DNA of 64,000 nt from Mimachlamys varia (GCA_947623455.1 OX392536.1:8427282-8491281); one strand, 5' to 3'; counted from the stretch's first letter, positions 36,409 to 48,400 are shown. Made by a program: numbers and translations. Notes: generated by a model not told the origin, from the letters alone.

Positions 36409-37366
36409 GTGAGTGTTCGAACTATCAGTATTGGTGTATGACGTTTTTCCTTGTTTCTGATGAATTTAATACACGTTGTAATTGATTGAAGGAGAGTACA
36501 TGTAATTTGAGTAAAAATTTCAATTATTCTTTTATTTAATGTATATATCGATTTATGTCCGTAATGTCAATATTACACTTTACCTCTTTTGATGTTATAA
36601 TAGCAACATTGCTAGAAATCATTCAAAAACCTGATATTTGATTAAAAGTGTACCATCGTGCAATTGGTTCAGCTAATATCTCTGCGTCACCCGTGGTGAT
36701 CGCATGTCCACTCTATAGAGGTATTTTTTCACACATTAATTCACCTCAGAGGAAAACATAAGATCGAATTTCGTTTGCTGGTCATATGTTAGTCTAAACA
36801 AAACATGATTGGTAGTTATTTGTAATCTAAAAATATCTTAAAAGGAAATGATAAGACCTGCCGACCTTTCCAAACACAAATCTAAACATACGTTGTGTGA
36901 GAACCATGTCGATTTTAACGAAAATTATCTGTTTAAATAACTAACTTAAGCAATATTTTTCCCATTGCATTAGAAAATAACATTGCTTAAATGATTAAAA
37001 ACAAACGATAGTTCCATGTATCTCTGTGGAAATAAAAAGGGCATGTTATTGGATGGTATCGTCCAGCCAGCATGGGGACTGAAATCGGTAAATAATTTTC
37101 GTTATTGTGGTTAATAAATGAAGATGACTGTTTATGTATATTCAGCACTGTTTTCGTTGTGAAAAGTATTTGATTATTGATAAAAATGAAATATTTTGCA
37201 ATTCTGGTTGTAACTGTCCCTATTATTTCGCCGGACGACTTACGATGCATGTGTCTGTCAAGTGATCGTAATTGACACAGTACAGTATCATTACGCTAAC
37301 AGTATACAACAAAATGGTATGCAACTTGATTTACATTACTGTCTCATTATCAAATACGAAGTACTT
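36409..37366. other. Intron 4, left flank of the retrotransposon
   Basis: Unique AT-rich intron sequence; no gene or repeat recognised. Confidence 0.5.
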
Positions 37367-37586
37367 TGTGTAGCCTTCCTCATGAATGCAACCATCACTA
37401 GGACGCTAAGGTGTCGTTCATCGTCATTTATTAATCCTATATCTTACGAATGAAGCCTAAAATTACAATTGATAGAATGATTTAGTCCATGGACATATAA
37501 ATTATTGTAGGATTAAATATGTTATTAACTTACATATGTTATTAACAACTATACAAAATAAGGATAAGATAAATGAATGACTTATA
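37367..37586 (-). repeat. 3' LTR of the gypsy-type element
   Basis: Matches 51,485-51,687 in the same orientation, from TGTGTAGCCTTCCT to AAATGAATGACTTATA, including ATGAAGCCTAAAATTACAAT and ATAGAATGATTTAGTCCAT. On the minus strand its end is GGCTACACA, and the bases at its start (TGTATAAGTC) fit the usual TG..CA form. Confidence 0.75.
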
Positions 37587-37914
37587 CATATACTGGAGTT
37601 CATTACTGCTGGTCCGGGAATACGATACATAACACATACATATATATAAATATAATGATCAACATATGATTCAAGGGAGATAATCCATGACAGTTGTGAG
37701 GCTATCATTACCCATGTGGGAACAACGCGATTATTTTAAAAATATTACCCAATATAATGATTAAAAACATAATATTGTCAGATCCAATACTGGAGAGGTT
37801 GGGGATACCCCTATCGATCTCCTTGGATCGAACGACTTAAGGTAAGGTAAAACAACATGGATATATTCTACAAAAAACACACAATAATGATAATTTGTTA
37901 AAACAATGGGAGTT

Positions 37915-38303
37915 GTTACAGTTATACGAATACCTCATTGTCACTGCCACTCACAGCTTGTATGGGGAAAATCCAGTTCCCATAGCGATCTGGAGGTTTA
38001 GAGACGCGATGCGAGCGCCGAACTTCTGGAATGTTTAGATCAGAAGTATCTTCCTCTGCCTATTAATTTAACTGATATCATGATCACTATGGGACAGCTC
38101 ATGGTCACGAATTGACAGTTCTACAATACTGGGCGTTCTGCTGAATTCGGATTCATTGATGACTGGTATTATCTCTGACTCATCACCAGCTATAGAGACT
38201 GTTTCCATAGATGGATCGAATTTAGTACCCCGTTCCTGCGGAGCTGATGGATTCCCGTTTCGCTCCTGGCGATGCCTTCGTCGCCTCGGGGTTGTGGTGA
38301 TCT
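37915..38303 (-). pseudogene. Pol C-terminal tail, separated by the SINE
   Basis: The minus strand has an arginine-rich then acidic stretch and, in a shifted frame, RRSHRVSKPPDRYGNW (about 37,967-38,014). The pattern RRSxRxxKPPxRY is a typical C-terminal tail of Ty3/gypsy Pol proteins. A frame change occurs near 38,065. The SINE at 38,306-38,811 cuts it from integrase. Confidence 0.7.
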
Positions 38304-38305
38304 CA

Positions 38306-38811
38306 TAATAATAATAATAAATAATATACGATATTTGATATAGCGCCCTATCTAGCTAACATAAGCCACTCTAAAGCGCTTTGCAGGACATATATATATA
38401 CAATTCTTATACAATCAATACAATTAACACATACAGTTCTATCATATACAATTCTAAGGAGTTCGCAGGAGCTGCCTTATCGGGCGCTAACTACTTGTCC
38501 TATACCACATGGCTAATATCTCCAAATGTGTGTGTGTATGTATGCATGTGTGCTGGAGATGAATTGTAGTGGGACCGTGTTTCCAACGGCACCTTTTATA
38601 GTGCCACCACACTTGAATGCTACATCACAGATACTGCAACATCCAACCCAGACCATTTTATACTCCACCTGGGTTGTTGGAGATGTGTGGTCAGGAGAAA
38701 AACACTTTCTCTGAATGTTCCATGCGTATGACGATTACGGGGATCGAACCCCGGCCGCCTGCATGGAAGGCCGGAGTGTTAACCACTCGACCAATCCGCC
38801 CATCCTCAGAC
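38306..38811 (-). mobile_element. tRNA-derived SINE inserted in pol
   Basis: On the minus strand the element begins with a tRNA-like head containing an A box (TGGTCGAGTGG, rc of 38,783-38,793) and a B box (GGTTCGATCCC, rc of 38,740-38,750). It ends in a segment with AAAGCGCTTT-type pairing (TAGCGCCC / AAAGCGC at 38,341-38,382) and an (ATT)n tail at 38,307-38,322. Head, body and simple-repeat tail make a full SINE of about 500 bp. It resembles SINE families with conserved central domains known in bivalves; I cannot name the family. It interrupts the retrotransposon coding sequence. Confidence 0.75.
38733..38806 (-). ncRNA. tRNA-like head of the SINE (internal pol III promoter)
   Basis: Has the T-arm GGGGTTCGATCCCC with perfect stem pairing, and A and B boxes about 33 bases apart. 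The anticodon arm region (GGCCTTCCATGCAGGC) does not give a clear anticodon. It is better read as a SINE promoter than as a functional tRNA. Confidence 0.65.
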
Positions 38812-38889
38812 TCCGAATCTTAGGCTGAGGATGCTGACCCTTGCCTGGTATGAACATGGGGAACTGGCTTTTATACTGCTTCCCTTGCG

Positions 38890-40164
38890 GATTTGCAGTT
38901 AAGAGGAATCTTTCACAGGAATTGTGTTGAATGGGAGGAGCATGTTTCTGTGTAGGGTCCTTCGAGGTCACTTACCAGATTCCAGCTTCACCTCATACAC
39001 AGGAATATCACTATTTTAGAAATCAAATAGGGTTCCCGATCAAATCGATCCGCCAGTCTGTGTTTCCGTTTAAGGGCGACCTTTCTTACAAGGACTCTAT
39101 CGCCAACCTCAAGCCTTGACTCATGTATATACCGATCATAACGGTGCTTATTCTGAGCAGCTTGTTTGGACGCCTCAGACTGGGATGCTTTATAAGCATA
39201 CTCCATCCTTGTTCGCAGCTTGCTAACATAGGAGGAGTGGTCCTCTGCTCCCTGTTGACAAGTGTCAGTACCGTACATAAGATAGTGTGGTGAAAAGCCG
39301 GTGGCACCACTCTCAGTGGCGTTATACGCCTGGACCAGTGGTGTTATGTAAGACTTCCAGGCAGTTTTCTTGTCATCCTCTAGAGTTATATTGAACCGTT
39401 CAGCCGAGCCATTCCCCATAGGGTGGTAAGGAGTAGTCCTGGTCTTCTTAACCCCTGCTAATTTGCAGAGTTCTGAAATAACTTTGGACCCAAAGTTACG
39501 ACCCTGATCACTGTGCAATCTTTCGGGAAACTGTAGAACACAATGAAATGCTCGTACAGCGCTTTAGCAGTTGTACTTGCTTTTTGGTTGTGACATATTG
39601 AGCATATTTCGTAAAGTGATCAGTAATGACTAATACATCCTCGTAGCCACCTTTGGACTTATCCACCCCTAGAAAGTCTATACAGACTAATTCAATAGGT
39701 CTGGATGTCTCAATAGGAATCGACTCAGCGACAGGTTTGACTGGTGTCTTACGCAGTACACAGCGCTCACAAATCTAAATCTTTTTCTCAACATCCTTCA
39801 CTAGGCCTGGCCAATAGAAACGCTGTCGTGCCAACAAGAGTGTTCATTCTTTCCCTTGAACCCCATCATGGAGACTCAACTTATTCCAAGCTCTCATCAG
39901 TTTCTAGACATATGGGGATTCACTTTTGAGCGTTTTCCCCTGGGATGAAAACCGGTTCTCAAGAGCTCTGAAACTCTCGCTATGTCTAGATCATTCTTTT
40001 GTTCTTTCTGCCAATTAACCGCACCTAGTGTATCAGATAAAACTGCACACTCACTGGCCACATGAGGCACAGCTTCACCTACTACACAATCCATCAGTGG
40101 GGCTACAGTAACAGCAGAGTGGCAAATAGTCTTGATAACATCCGGATTCATTTTTAGACATGCG
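38890..40164 (-). pseudogene. Integrase of the gypsy-type element (broken)
   Basis: Reading leftward on the minus strand: a linker, a degenerate zinc-binding region with CERCVLRK (near 39,760), then the catalytic core with VCIDFLG (first Asp), VLVITDHFTKYAQ, HSDQGRNF (second Asp, near 39,505) and NGSAERFN (catalytic Glu, near 39,400). The C-terminal part has RYDRYIHESRLEVGDRVLV and, in another frame, a chromo-like YEVK..LHRNMLLPFN segment. The three DDE residues are still present. The core is split by stop or frame changes near 39,520 and 39,780, and again after 38,990. In an intact element it would join element cDNA to host DNA; here it is a relic. Confidence 0.85.
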
Positions 40165-40570
40165 TTAGAGACCATCCCCATCAGCGTTGTTTTTCCCAGG
40201 TCTATAATGTAAAGTAGTGTTATAATTGGCCAATGCAGCTACCCAATGGTGACTGGTTGCATCCAACTTAGCCTTACCCATCACATAAGTGAGAGGATTA
40301 TTGTCGGTGATAGCTTGAAATGTATTACCATAGAGGTAATCATGAAATTTGTCAGTGACTCCCCACTTAAGAGCTAAAAACTCTAGCTTATGAGCCGGAT
40401 AATTCCGCTCATTGGGTTTAAAGCCGCGGCTTGCATATGCAATAACATTCTCTACACCATCTCGTTTTTGATAGAGCACAGCACCCAAACCAATGGCGCA
40501 AACATCTGTATGGACAACAAATGGCTTTGAGAATTCAGCATAAGCTAGAACAGGGGGATGAGTAAGTTTC
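40165..40570 (-). pseudogene. RNase H domain of the gypsy-type element
   Basis: The minus strand encodes FVVHTDVCAIGLGAVLYQ (catalytic Asp in HTD), then AYASRGFKPNERNYPAHKLE, and TDNNPLTYVM further on, the standard Ty3/gypsy RNase H landmarks. It ends at HYRPGKNNADGDGL, where relatives read N-x-x-A-D-A-L-S-R. The frame is open for most of its length but is disconnected from RT by a stop and a frame change near 40,590. It would degrade the RNA strand after reverse transcription. Confidence 0.88.
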
Positions 40571-40602
40571 TATTTTACATTGTCAAAAGCTGTTTACTGT
40601 GG

Positions 40603-41790
40603 CTATGGCAACAACCACTCAGCCCTTTTCTTTGGCCTTGACTTGGATTTGGACTTGGACTTAGCCTTTGATTTCCTTGTAAAGTCATGACCCTGTAGAA
40701 GTTTGTTTATGGGTTGTATAAAACTAGAACAATCATTGATGAAGCGTCTATAATAGCCGCTTAACCCAAGAAACTGGTGTAATTCCTTCACATTCCTAGA
40801 TGGAAGCCAATTCTTTACGGCGGACAGCTTTTCAGGATCTGTCGCTATACCTTTTTCAGAGTCAACATGTCCAAGGTATGTTACTGATGATTTGAAGAAC
40901 TCACATTTTGAGGGGTTTGAGACCGTGTTTCACTAGTCTGGCGAAAACTGATTTTAACCTGGTTAAGTGTTCATCAAATGTCGCAGAAAAGATCAGAATG
41001 TCCTCAAAGAAGATTAAACACTCCTTAAGATGCATATTCCCCATTAATTTCTCCATGAGACGTTGAAAACACGCAGGAGCACAACTTAAACCAAAGCTCA
41101 TCCGATTGGTCTCACAGAAACCTAGGTTACCAACCGAAAAGGCTGTTTTAGGTTTGCCTGACTCCTCAACCTCGACTTGCCAGTAACCTGGCCTTAAGTC
41201 TAGCTTTGAAAAAACACGTGAACCGATCAGGCTATCTACTGTATCGTCAAACCGAGGGAGCATATAAGGGTCTTTGCGAGTGAGTTCAGCATGCGTTAGT
41301 CTATACAAAATCGTAAAGAACCATCCCTTTTGCGTACCAAAACATCATTGGAACTATAAGGACTGTTCGATTCTCTTATGACACCTGCATCATGCATTTC
41401 TTTGACATATTGACAGACCACCTCATACATACCAGGTGGTATCTTACGATAGGGTTGTTTAAATGGTCTATCTTATATTAGGTCAATACGATGTTTGACA
41501 AGGTCCATACAACCAAAGTCAAAAGAATTGGTGGAAAAAGCACCTTTCCAATTTCCCACGACCTGACGTGCCCTAAACAGTTCCTCATCAGTCAGGTCCT
41601 CATAATCAATAATTATACCATGTTTTTCTGGTATAGATTTCTCACTATGTTTCATGTCAGCTGGTAAGTCCGAAGTAAGATTATCTACCACCTTTACTGG
41701 GTTAGCAGTACAAATAATGCGTTTTGGCTTGATAATAACAGGTTTACCTGTAGTATTACGCTTGACACACTATTGTGAACCTTAATGACT
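40603..41790 (-). pseudogene. Reverse transcriptase of the gypsy-type element (catalytically broken)
   Basis: From the right: connector with GKPVIIKPKRIIC and WKGAFSTNSFDFG, then RPFKQPYRKIPPGM, SNSPYSSNDVLVRKRDG, a TAA stop after LRFCID, then KLDLRPGYWQVEVEE, FGLSCAPACFQRLME and FFEDILIFS. The YxDD active-site box has become FFED (about 41,001-41,012): the first Asp is Glu and the Tyr is Phe, so the site is probably dead even without the frame breaks. The thumb region VKELHQFLGLSGYYRRFI follows, then an unusual lysine/serine run (about 40,625-40,670) before RNase H. Frame changes occur near 41,310 and 40,890. Confidence 0.9.
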
Positions 41791-42049
41791 CCGTTCTCAA
41801 TGCTTAACTTTGAGTATATGCTTAACTTTAAGTATATGCTTAACTTTAAGTATATGCTTAACTTTTGGCTTTCTCCAAAATTCTCAATTCTCAATTCTTA
41901 GATTTTAAGTTGAGAATGGGCCAATATTTGAGAACGGTCCATATCATGCTTAACTCTCATTCTTAAATATGGCGGACATAAATCGAGCGCTTCATCGACA
42001 GCTTCAGAGAACTGTGTGTAAGTCAAATACATTTTATTAATGTTTCAAG

Positions 42050-45012
42050 AGTGTATATTTTACATACGTACATGGTTAGACATGGAACACGCAAAGGTTT
42101 TTAGAAGCTGATCCTCACCTCGCAATAGGCCCAAAACGAAGGTATTCGCACAGGAAAGTAGGCCTATTCGGCCTACGTCATGCTTTCCAGACAAACTCCG
42201 GTCGCTACTGGGCTCTGTATTCCAACTGGACACAGAATGGCGATGTTTGTTGTTGTCGCCAACAGTAAATATTTGACATTCAACCGGACAAAAACCTGTT
42301 GAATAAGACGCATAATGATTAACATATTGACCCTATAGATTCCATGCACTCGCAGTTTCGTCAACGCAAACTTTCTAGAACGTCGGCCCCTATCGGTAAC
42401 CTCAATCTATTCGTAATCTTAAATGCTGTATGAAAGTCCACTTGTCTGTCTCGCTACCATCAGCCACGAGCCAGCTTCATCAAATTCATACACCTCACTC
42501 TGGTGCCAGGCACATTACGGGAAAAAGAAGATGTGGTCAACATTTTTTTTAATCAAATCAAAAAGTTTTGTCAAACTGAAGACATTTTCTCCTTAAAACT
42601 TCCTTTATAGTTGAAAAATCTAGCAAGGTTTGAAATCGTTTAAACTCTGACAATTTATATCATTTTCAAGTTTTAGAAAATGACGACAGCTGTTGAAAAT
42701 AAAATTTCACATGTATTAGTTTTTTAGTTTTCTGATCAGGGAAAAAGGATGGATAGTATATTTTATTATTATAGTTCAACAAAAATACTGGCATAATCTA
42801 TTTGTGTGTGCTGTATAATTTTATATACATAATCCAACTTAGGAGGCCATGTTTTTTTTAATAAAAATGCTCATGTTTATAAGGCAGATTGTATCGGTCA
42901 GTATTTATTTCCTTAACAGTGCAAATGATTACACTAACTTGTGTTAAGTCAAATCTTCCCTTGTTGATGATATATTGTACATTCATGTTCAGAAAATCAT
43001 ATCGAAGGATACATGATATGATCAGGGTTTAAAAAAAATAACACAAACAAAATCTCCATACTCAGTATCCAGTAAACTGGAAATGTTAATTATCTCAGAT
43101 TCTGACACTACCTGGCCAGTAATGTATACAACAATATCCACTGATACATGTCTTCTAGTTACATGTATAAGTGGTGACAACAGATGCTGGAGATTTGAAA
43201 GACTGGAAGGTTCCTGATAATCTGTCTGGGTCATATACCTGAAAGTACCAGAAATCAATTCAAATGTCAATAGAACAAATTAACAATTTAATTGTCTACT
43301 AATCATATTTAAAATTATAATTCATCATATCAATTGCAATAATTTTAGACTATCATTACAATAGATGAATCCACTGATACATACATGTATAATATTAAAA
43401 TAAGAAGTTGATGACACAAAGGTATATCCAATAGTACAAATATCAAACAGGTGCTCCACTATACATGTGATACATGTACATGATGTACCTGGCATATCAA
43501 ACAGATTCTAACTGGTGTCATACTTCCATGCTATAATGCGACTGTATTAGACATGTGCCCAAGTATTTAGGATGCGGGTGCCCACTAACATGTATATAGC
43601 AGGGGTTGTACATTTATATATGACAGGTGTTCTATAGCTACTTACATGTACATGTATATATTGCAGGGCTGTACTGTACATATGTATATTACAGGTGTCC
43701 CACTTAGTTAAAAACATGTATGAATCTATGATGCTATTTTTTTTATTGATAACTGTGCATGACCTTCTTTAAAAGTTGGTGATTGATAGCTCTGATCATA
43801 CAGTTTATGAATGAGAAAGTAATTTACATAATGTATGCAATATGAATAGTATAAATGTATATTTTTTTAAGACATATAAACATAAAAGTTTAGATTGATA
43901 GGTTATTAGGTAAGTGTATCTTGACTAAGGCTAATCTTACATGGGGCTGAGGGTGGTGTAATATTGTTATTAAAAAATGTGTATCTGTAACATGCTGGAA
44001 AAGTATGTGTAAGTAGGAGACAATGTTCTTTTAACAATTATTTCATAAATGGTTAATGTGGGTCATATTAATTTGATTTTCTTCTTTGAAAACTGCCTGA
44101 AGAAGTTAAGAGTATATGTATGGTTATCTGAAACAGGAAATAGTGTTTGTTTGGCCTTATCCTACATATTATAATGTCATTGGCCTTTATTTAGTTCCCA
44201 TCAGCCCTCCGAACATGGGGTTATGTTCCCAATGATGAATGTACATGTAGAGCAATACATGTAGATTTTTTGTTTTAATATAATCTTTTGTCTTTGAGTG
44301 ATAAATAATTTTAGTGGTATTTATCAACTATTCATAGAATATATTTATTAATTCGCTTTTCAAGTTCAAGGAACATGTTCACTTTGTGTCACTTTGAAAC
44401 TTTGCAATTATCTGAGTTACAAGTCATTAACTATTGATTGCATGCAGTTACAATACTGTCATGCAACAGTGTATGCATCATAAAAATAATAAATTAATTT
44501 ACTAGCATCTTGATTGGGTTGGTCTAAATAAAATGAACTGTAACCGAGGGAGATACATATATATATAATTTGAATTTAGATTTAAATCTAATTTTGGTTT
44601 AATTCAGTCAATATCCAAATCATACCACAAGTTCATTCCTTTGGTAATAATTTTATGCATACAAATTTATGTGTTGTAACTTGGTTTGCAACATATTATA
44701 CATTGATATCTGTTATTTTTCATTCTTAGCATACGTCCATACTAATATTGTTAGGCCTACATTGTGGTCTATCAAACGATTATCTGTGTGTTGGCACTAT
44801 TTCAGTCTGTGGATCAGGACACATTCGGGTAGTCTGGTCATAGTGTTATATAAATTCGCTTATTGTAATTATAAATCGGCGTTTCTAACTTAGTAGACAC
44901 AATAATTTAGTAAGAATAACGAATAAACGACGGGTTCGCGAACGTCGGGCTTATCCGTCGTCGTAGCATGGATACAACCGGCAGGCACAGCGGCATATAT
45001 AGTGTGTGTGTC
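42050..45012. other. Interior of the 5.95-kb insertion, no gene recognised
   Basis: AT-rich sequence with many TACATGTA-type short motifs (43,430-43,700). No transposase or other protein could be recognised. Confidence 0.5.
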
Positions 45013-45013
45013 T

Positions 45014-45031
45014 GGGGGGGGGGGGGGGGGG
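45014..45031 (+). repeat. Run of 18 G residues
   Basis: An uninterrupted G tract following GTGTGTGTCT. Length in such a tract is prone to sequencing error and somatic change. Confidence 0.9.
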
Positions 45032-45389
45032 TTATTTCTAGCAATAACGTAGTCTTGTATATGTTGTATCAACATAGGCGGATCCAGAGGGGGGCGCAGC
45101 CGGCGCGCGCCCCTCCTAAAATGTGTCAAGTGACCATTTTTTCCAAGAATTAAAACTAAGAATTTAATCATCAGATAGCATTGCGAACCATATATTTGGT
45201 AGAAATATTCATTTAAAAAAATCAGAGCTACGCTCCAAATCAGACTTACACAATTTATAATTACTATATATTACAGTGCACTTGAATGTTATATATAATG
45301 TACGTCTAACAATTAACTACCCCCTCCCCCACCTCTTCCATGTTTCTTTCTCCTCACAATTTGGCTGATATCGATCACACGATGATATA

Positions 45390-46330
45390 CGAGGGGTGTT
45401 CGAAAACTTTTGCAAATGACATAGCTTCTCAGAAACGCTTATCAAAATTCGAATGCATTTTTCTAGTTGCCTCAAAAATATTCACCTTTATCTTGCAGAC
45501 ACCGTTAAAATCAAATTTTTGAAACAATGTTCATACTATTCTTTGGGTACACTAATCAGACACGGGTAAACTGCAGAATCCAGCTCACTTCTTGAACTAT
45601 ATCTCCTATCAGATATGTGGGTTTTTAAGCTTCGGAAAGAGGAAAACAAACACATGGGGCAAGGGCTGCGCTGATCGGAGGGTGTGGTATACAAGCCATT
45701 GACCTTTTCCGACTTAGAAAAACGGTAGTTGCCGATTTGTGGGCTTGGGCATTGCCATGTAACAACTGGACAGAACTTCATTCTTATTGAAGCTTCCCGA
45801 TACACCCTACCGTTTCGAACAGCAATTTGCATGATTTGTCCACTATTTCTAAAGAATATTGCATATAACACCTTCTTTGCTGTTAGTGTTCGTTTAGCAA
45901 TACTGGGCATTTTGGCATGTTTAAAAGACCAAATCCTATCGTCAACTTTCCTCTGAGGCTCATAAAAATGCACCAATGTCTCATCACCCAGTATGAGACT
46001 ATCAAATGCCCCTTTTCTGATAGTTTAGGTTTTTTCAGCAGTCTCTTAGCCATTTGTACCCGTGTACGTTTCTTCTCGTCTCGTCAGTGAGTAAATGTGG
46101 GATACAACGAGCACTTATTTTCCTAACCTTGATATTTTTCTTCTGAAAGAAATGAACAGATACTAAACCCAAGATTGTCATTTGTGCTAGTTGTCTGACC
46201 GTAAAACGCGAGTCTTTCTCAATGATTTACTTGATTTTATTGACGTTCAATTTGTTGGGAACCGCAGACCCAAGTCTTTCCGAGTAAAGGGCATCTTCAA
46301 CCGATTCATGACCAGAATGAAATTTAGAAA
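45390..46330 (-). pseudogene. Truncated mariner transposase gene (dead)
   Basis: The 3' end has a TA followed by CGAGGGGTGTTCGAAAAC, a mariner-type terminal repeat. The minus strand reads SGHESVEDALYSERLG, TVRQLAQMT, then the first catalytic Asp in LILGDETLVHFYEP (about 45,970-46,010), WSFKHAKMPSIAK and the C-terminal RRYSSRSELDSAV. The second catalytic site is HGNAQAHKSA where relatives have HDNAP, so that Asp is Gly; the third (SPDLAPCDF in relatives) reads AALAPCVCF, so that Asp is also gone. The N-terminal 50-60 residues and the 5' terminal repeat are missing, and frameshifts lie between 45,600 and 45,760. Family: Tc1/mariner DD34D cut-and-paste transposase; no activity is expected. Confidence 0.85.
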
Positions 46331-46405
46331 AAAACATATGTAAGGTAACCGGTTAGTGGATTTTAATGAAATTTATACACACAATACAGGGATGAGCAGT
46401 GAACA

Positions 46406-47107
46406 TGTTCGTACCACAGGGACCTGGGCATTTGTTACAGCTAGTTTTGAACCTAACCTTAGGTGTTTAGAGTAAGGTTACACATTTTGGGGGTTTAGAT
46501 CAATTTTCGATAAAAATGCCCCCTCAATGGTCACAAAGGCTAAAGGGTGGAAAGCTTTCCAGCTCGAAATTCGACCCCATCTACATTTCTTGCATCAAAA
46601 ATCACATATCTAGAAGAGGTACGAAACATTGCTTGGTACCGTTGGAAAGATGGATAACTTTTCTTTTTAAAAACATCTAAATGCACACCAAATGTACCCT
46701 CCATCCGCAGAAATAATCTTGATTACCCCCAGAAAAAACCCATGCAAAATGTCCGTGTCATTCGATAGCTATCGTGCCACGTTCTCCATAGCAATGAGTT
46801 TTGACGTCATTGCACGCGCTAGCCTTTCGCTGTCAATGGATGGCGCTCTTCCTTTTAACAAAGGCACCCAATGAAATTGTGCATGCTTTTTGAGGAAATC
46901 GAGATTTTTTTAAGGAAGGAGAATACATTTGACGTGCATTTAGGAAGTCTTTAAAGCTTTCCACCCTTTAGCTTTTATGACTATTGAGGAGGGGCATTTT
47001 TATCGAAAATTGATCTAAACCCCCCAAAAGTGTAAAATTACTCTTAACACCCTAGTTTATGTTCAAAACTAGCTGTAACAAAGTCTCTGGTCCCTATGGT
47101 TCGTACT
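46406..47107. repeat. Long inverted repeat (arms about 150 bp, spacer about 390 bp)
   Basis: The left arm 46,406-46,560 (GGTTTAGATCAATTTTCGAT, GGGTGGAAAGCTTTCC) is the inverse of the right arm 46,953-47,107 (GGAAAGCTTTCCACCC in part, ATCGAAAATTGATCTAAACC). The arms differ at several sites, so it is not very recent. Probably a foldback-type or long-TIR element abutting the mariner fragment. Confidence 0.85.
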
Positions 47108-47764
47108 GGTTTAATGCGCGTAAATCAAGTGATACTCTAGTATACAGTGAGTGCAAAAAGTTTCGATCACTGTTCGTGTGAACATCAAAGATGCATCTTA
47201 TAATGTTATTGTGAACTCAATGTGGATGGAACGCCGAGCACCCCACACAAAAAAGTGTGTTCGGCCAATCATAACATTGCTTGTAATATTCCCGGGGAGA
47301 GGTATTTATATAAGCTTTCAGCTTGTTTTCCTATCACATATATACAAAAATGTACTTTAGTATTTTGAACAATTGCGTCAAAATTTTGGAATATAAAATA
47401 CTGTTTATTTCAGAAAAAAATGTACGCCCCCTCTAACCCATAATCCTGGATCCGCCTATGGTCAATGTCATGCTTGTGAAATGATATTCCGTTCTGCCCC
47501 GGTGAATCAAAAATACATGCCGCATCATCTTGCTTTGCTTTCCGTCTTTTCACAAGCAGGTAAGCGGACATTATATATGTGTACACGTGCATTTGAATAA
47601 ACTATCTTAGCTCACTCACCTTCAACACAGATATGTCTCGCACCCCAAATCATCGCACCTGTTTCCTGTAGTTTTGAAACAAACTTTGTTTCATTCACAA
47701 AAGAGTTCCATGCGAGGCCGCTTAGATCGCGAGAAATGCGTTCTTAGCTGAGAACGTTCTCAAA

Positions 47765-48400
47765 TATTTGAAAAAAGTTTCGTGAAAGCGGGGCCAGGTT
47801 AGAATCGACGATATTCTCTTTAACAAGGTTTTTCGTATCTGGGTCAAGTCCCCTAACTATGCCAGTAATAACCATTGACTCGTAGGGAGCCAAAGTAATT
47901 GGTTTCCTGCTCAACGTTTTCACAGAGTAGGAACAAGTTATATTGGACACAGCCATCTCCCACTCCGATGGTAGAGTAACGTCATCCAAGGCTAATGATT
48001 TTACAAAACGTATGACATTTGTACCAAGCAGGGCATGGCACTGCTGGTTGTATTCTGTGTCTGCCACGACAAGTAATAAAATGTAAAAACAAGCATTCAA
48101 TATAGCCTAAGTAATTCAAGAGTGAGCCATTAGCTACTTTCACCTCTAAGCCTACGGAATTAAGTTCCTGTACTGGAGATTTGTCTTCAAGACTATTATA
48201 AAATGTCTCGGAAATAGTGGAAATCATTGAACCACTGTCCATCAGACCTGTGACCTCTTGACCTTGAATTTTAAGAAATGCCTCATTAGAGGGACCCAGA
48301 AGCCTATCCATTACTTCAGTATTTTGGCCATTTGTCATATGACCGGCCTCTGTATGGCCACATTCAGAGACCGCTATTCTTTTGAGTCGGACTTTTGATC
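47765..48400 (-). pseudogene. Zinc-knuckle remnant and aspartic protease of the gypsy-type element
   Basis: The minus strand shows ECGHTEAGH (about 48,340-48,370), matching the CG..GH half of a CCHC zinc knuckle, then the retropepsin motif GLMDSGSMISTIS (catalytic Asp near 48,238). A frameshift around 48,050 leads to LLVVADTEYNQQ and ALLGTNVI, the protease C-terminal landmark. It ends at the 9-bp target duplication of the 5.95-kb insertion. In an intact element it would cut Gag-Pol. Confidence 0.8.

Larger units (their letters stand above)
45073..47460. mobile_element. hAT-like non-autonomous element with 15-bp terminal inverted repeats
   Basis: CATAGGCGGATCCAG at 45,073-45,087 is the exact inverse of CTGGATCCGCCTATG at 47,446-47,460, each followed inward by a G-rich or C-rich stretch (GGGGGGCGCA / TGTACGCCCCCTC). 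Ends of this form are common in hAT-type elements of invertebrates. I could not find a matching 8-bp target duplication. The interior holds a mariner fragment and a long inverted repeat and no hAT transposase. Confidence 0.65.
41801..47754. mobile_element. 5,954-bp insertion with 9-bp target duplication, class uncertain
   Basis: CGTTCTCAA occurs at 41,792-41,800 and again at 47,755-47,763. Removing the segment between them joins the protease-end frame (..NFFQIFEN) to GVIKVHNSVKRN at the start of the RT connector, so this is a clean insertion into the retrotransposon. A 9-bp (or 8-bp) duplication fits DNA transposons such as hAT, P or Merlin types; the ends (TGCTTAAC and TTCTCAGCTAAGAAC) are only weakly inverted. 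The left end starts with an 18-bp tandem motif (GTATATGCTTAACTTTAA, about three copies). Near the left end, ATGGCGGAC at 41,970 runs into a donor TGT|GTAAGT; near the right end a minus-strand open frame ends at a donor GAAG|GTGAGT (about 47,618). These may be remains of captured or transposon genes. Confidence 0.75.

Noticed and set aside
38735..38971. Functional tRNA gene on the minus strand
   Set aside because: A and B boxes are good, but the anticodon arm is not clear and the sequence continues into a SINE body and (ATT)n tail.
47151..47400. Separate Tc1 end at TACAGTGAGTGCAAAAAG
   Set aside because: It resembles a transposon terminus, but I found no matching inverted partner in the window.
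45065..47468. 8-bp duplication around the hAT-like element
   Set aside because: TGTATCAA and GTCAATGT do not match; the element call rests on its inverted ends only.
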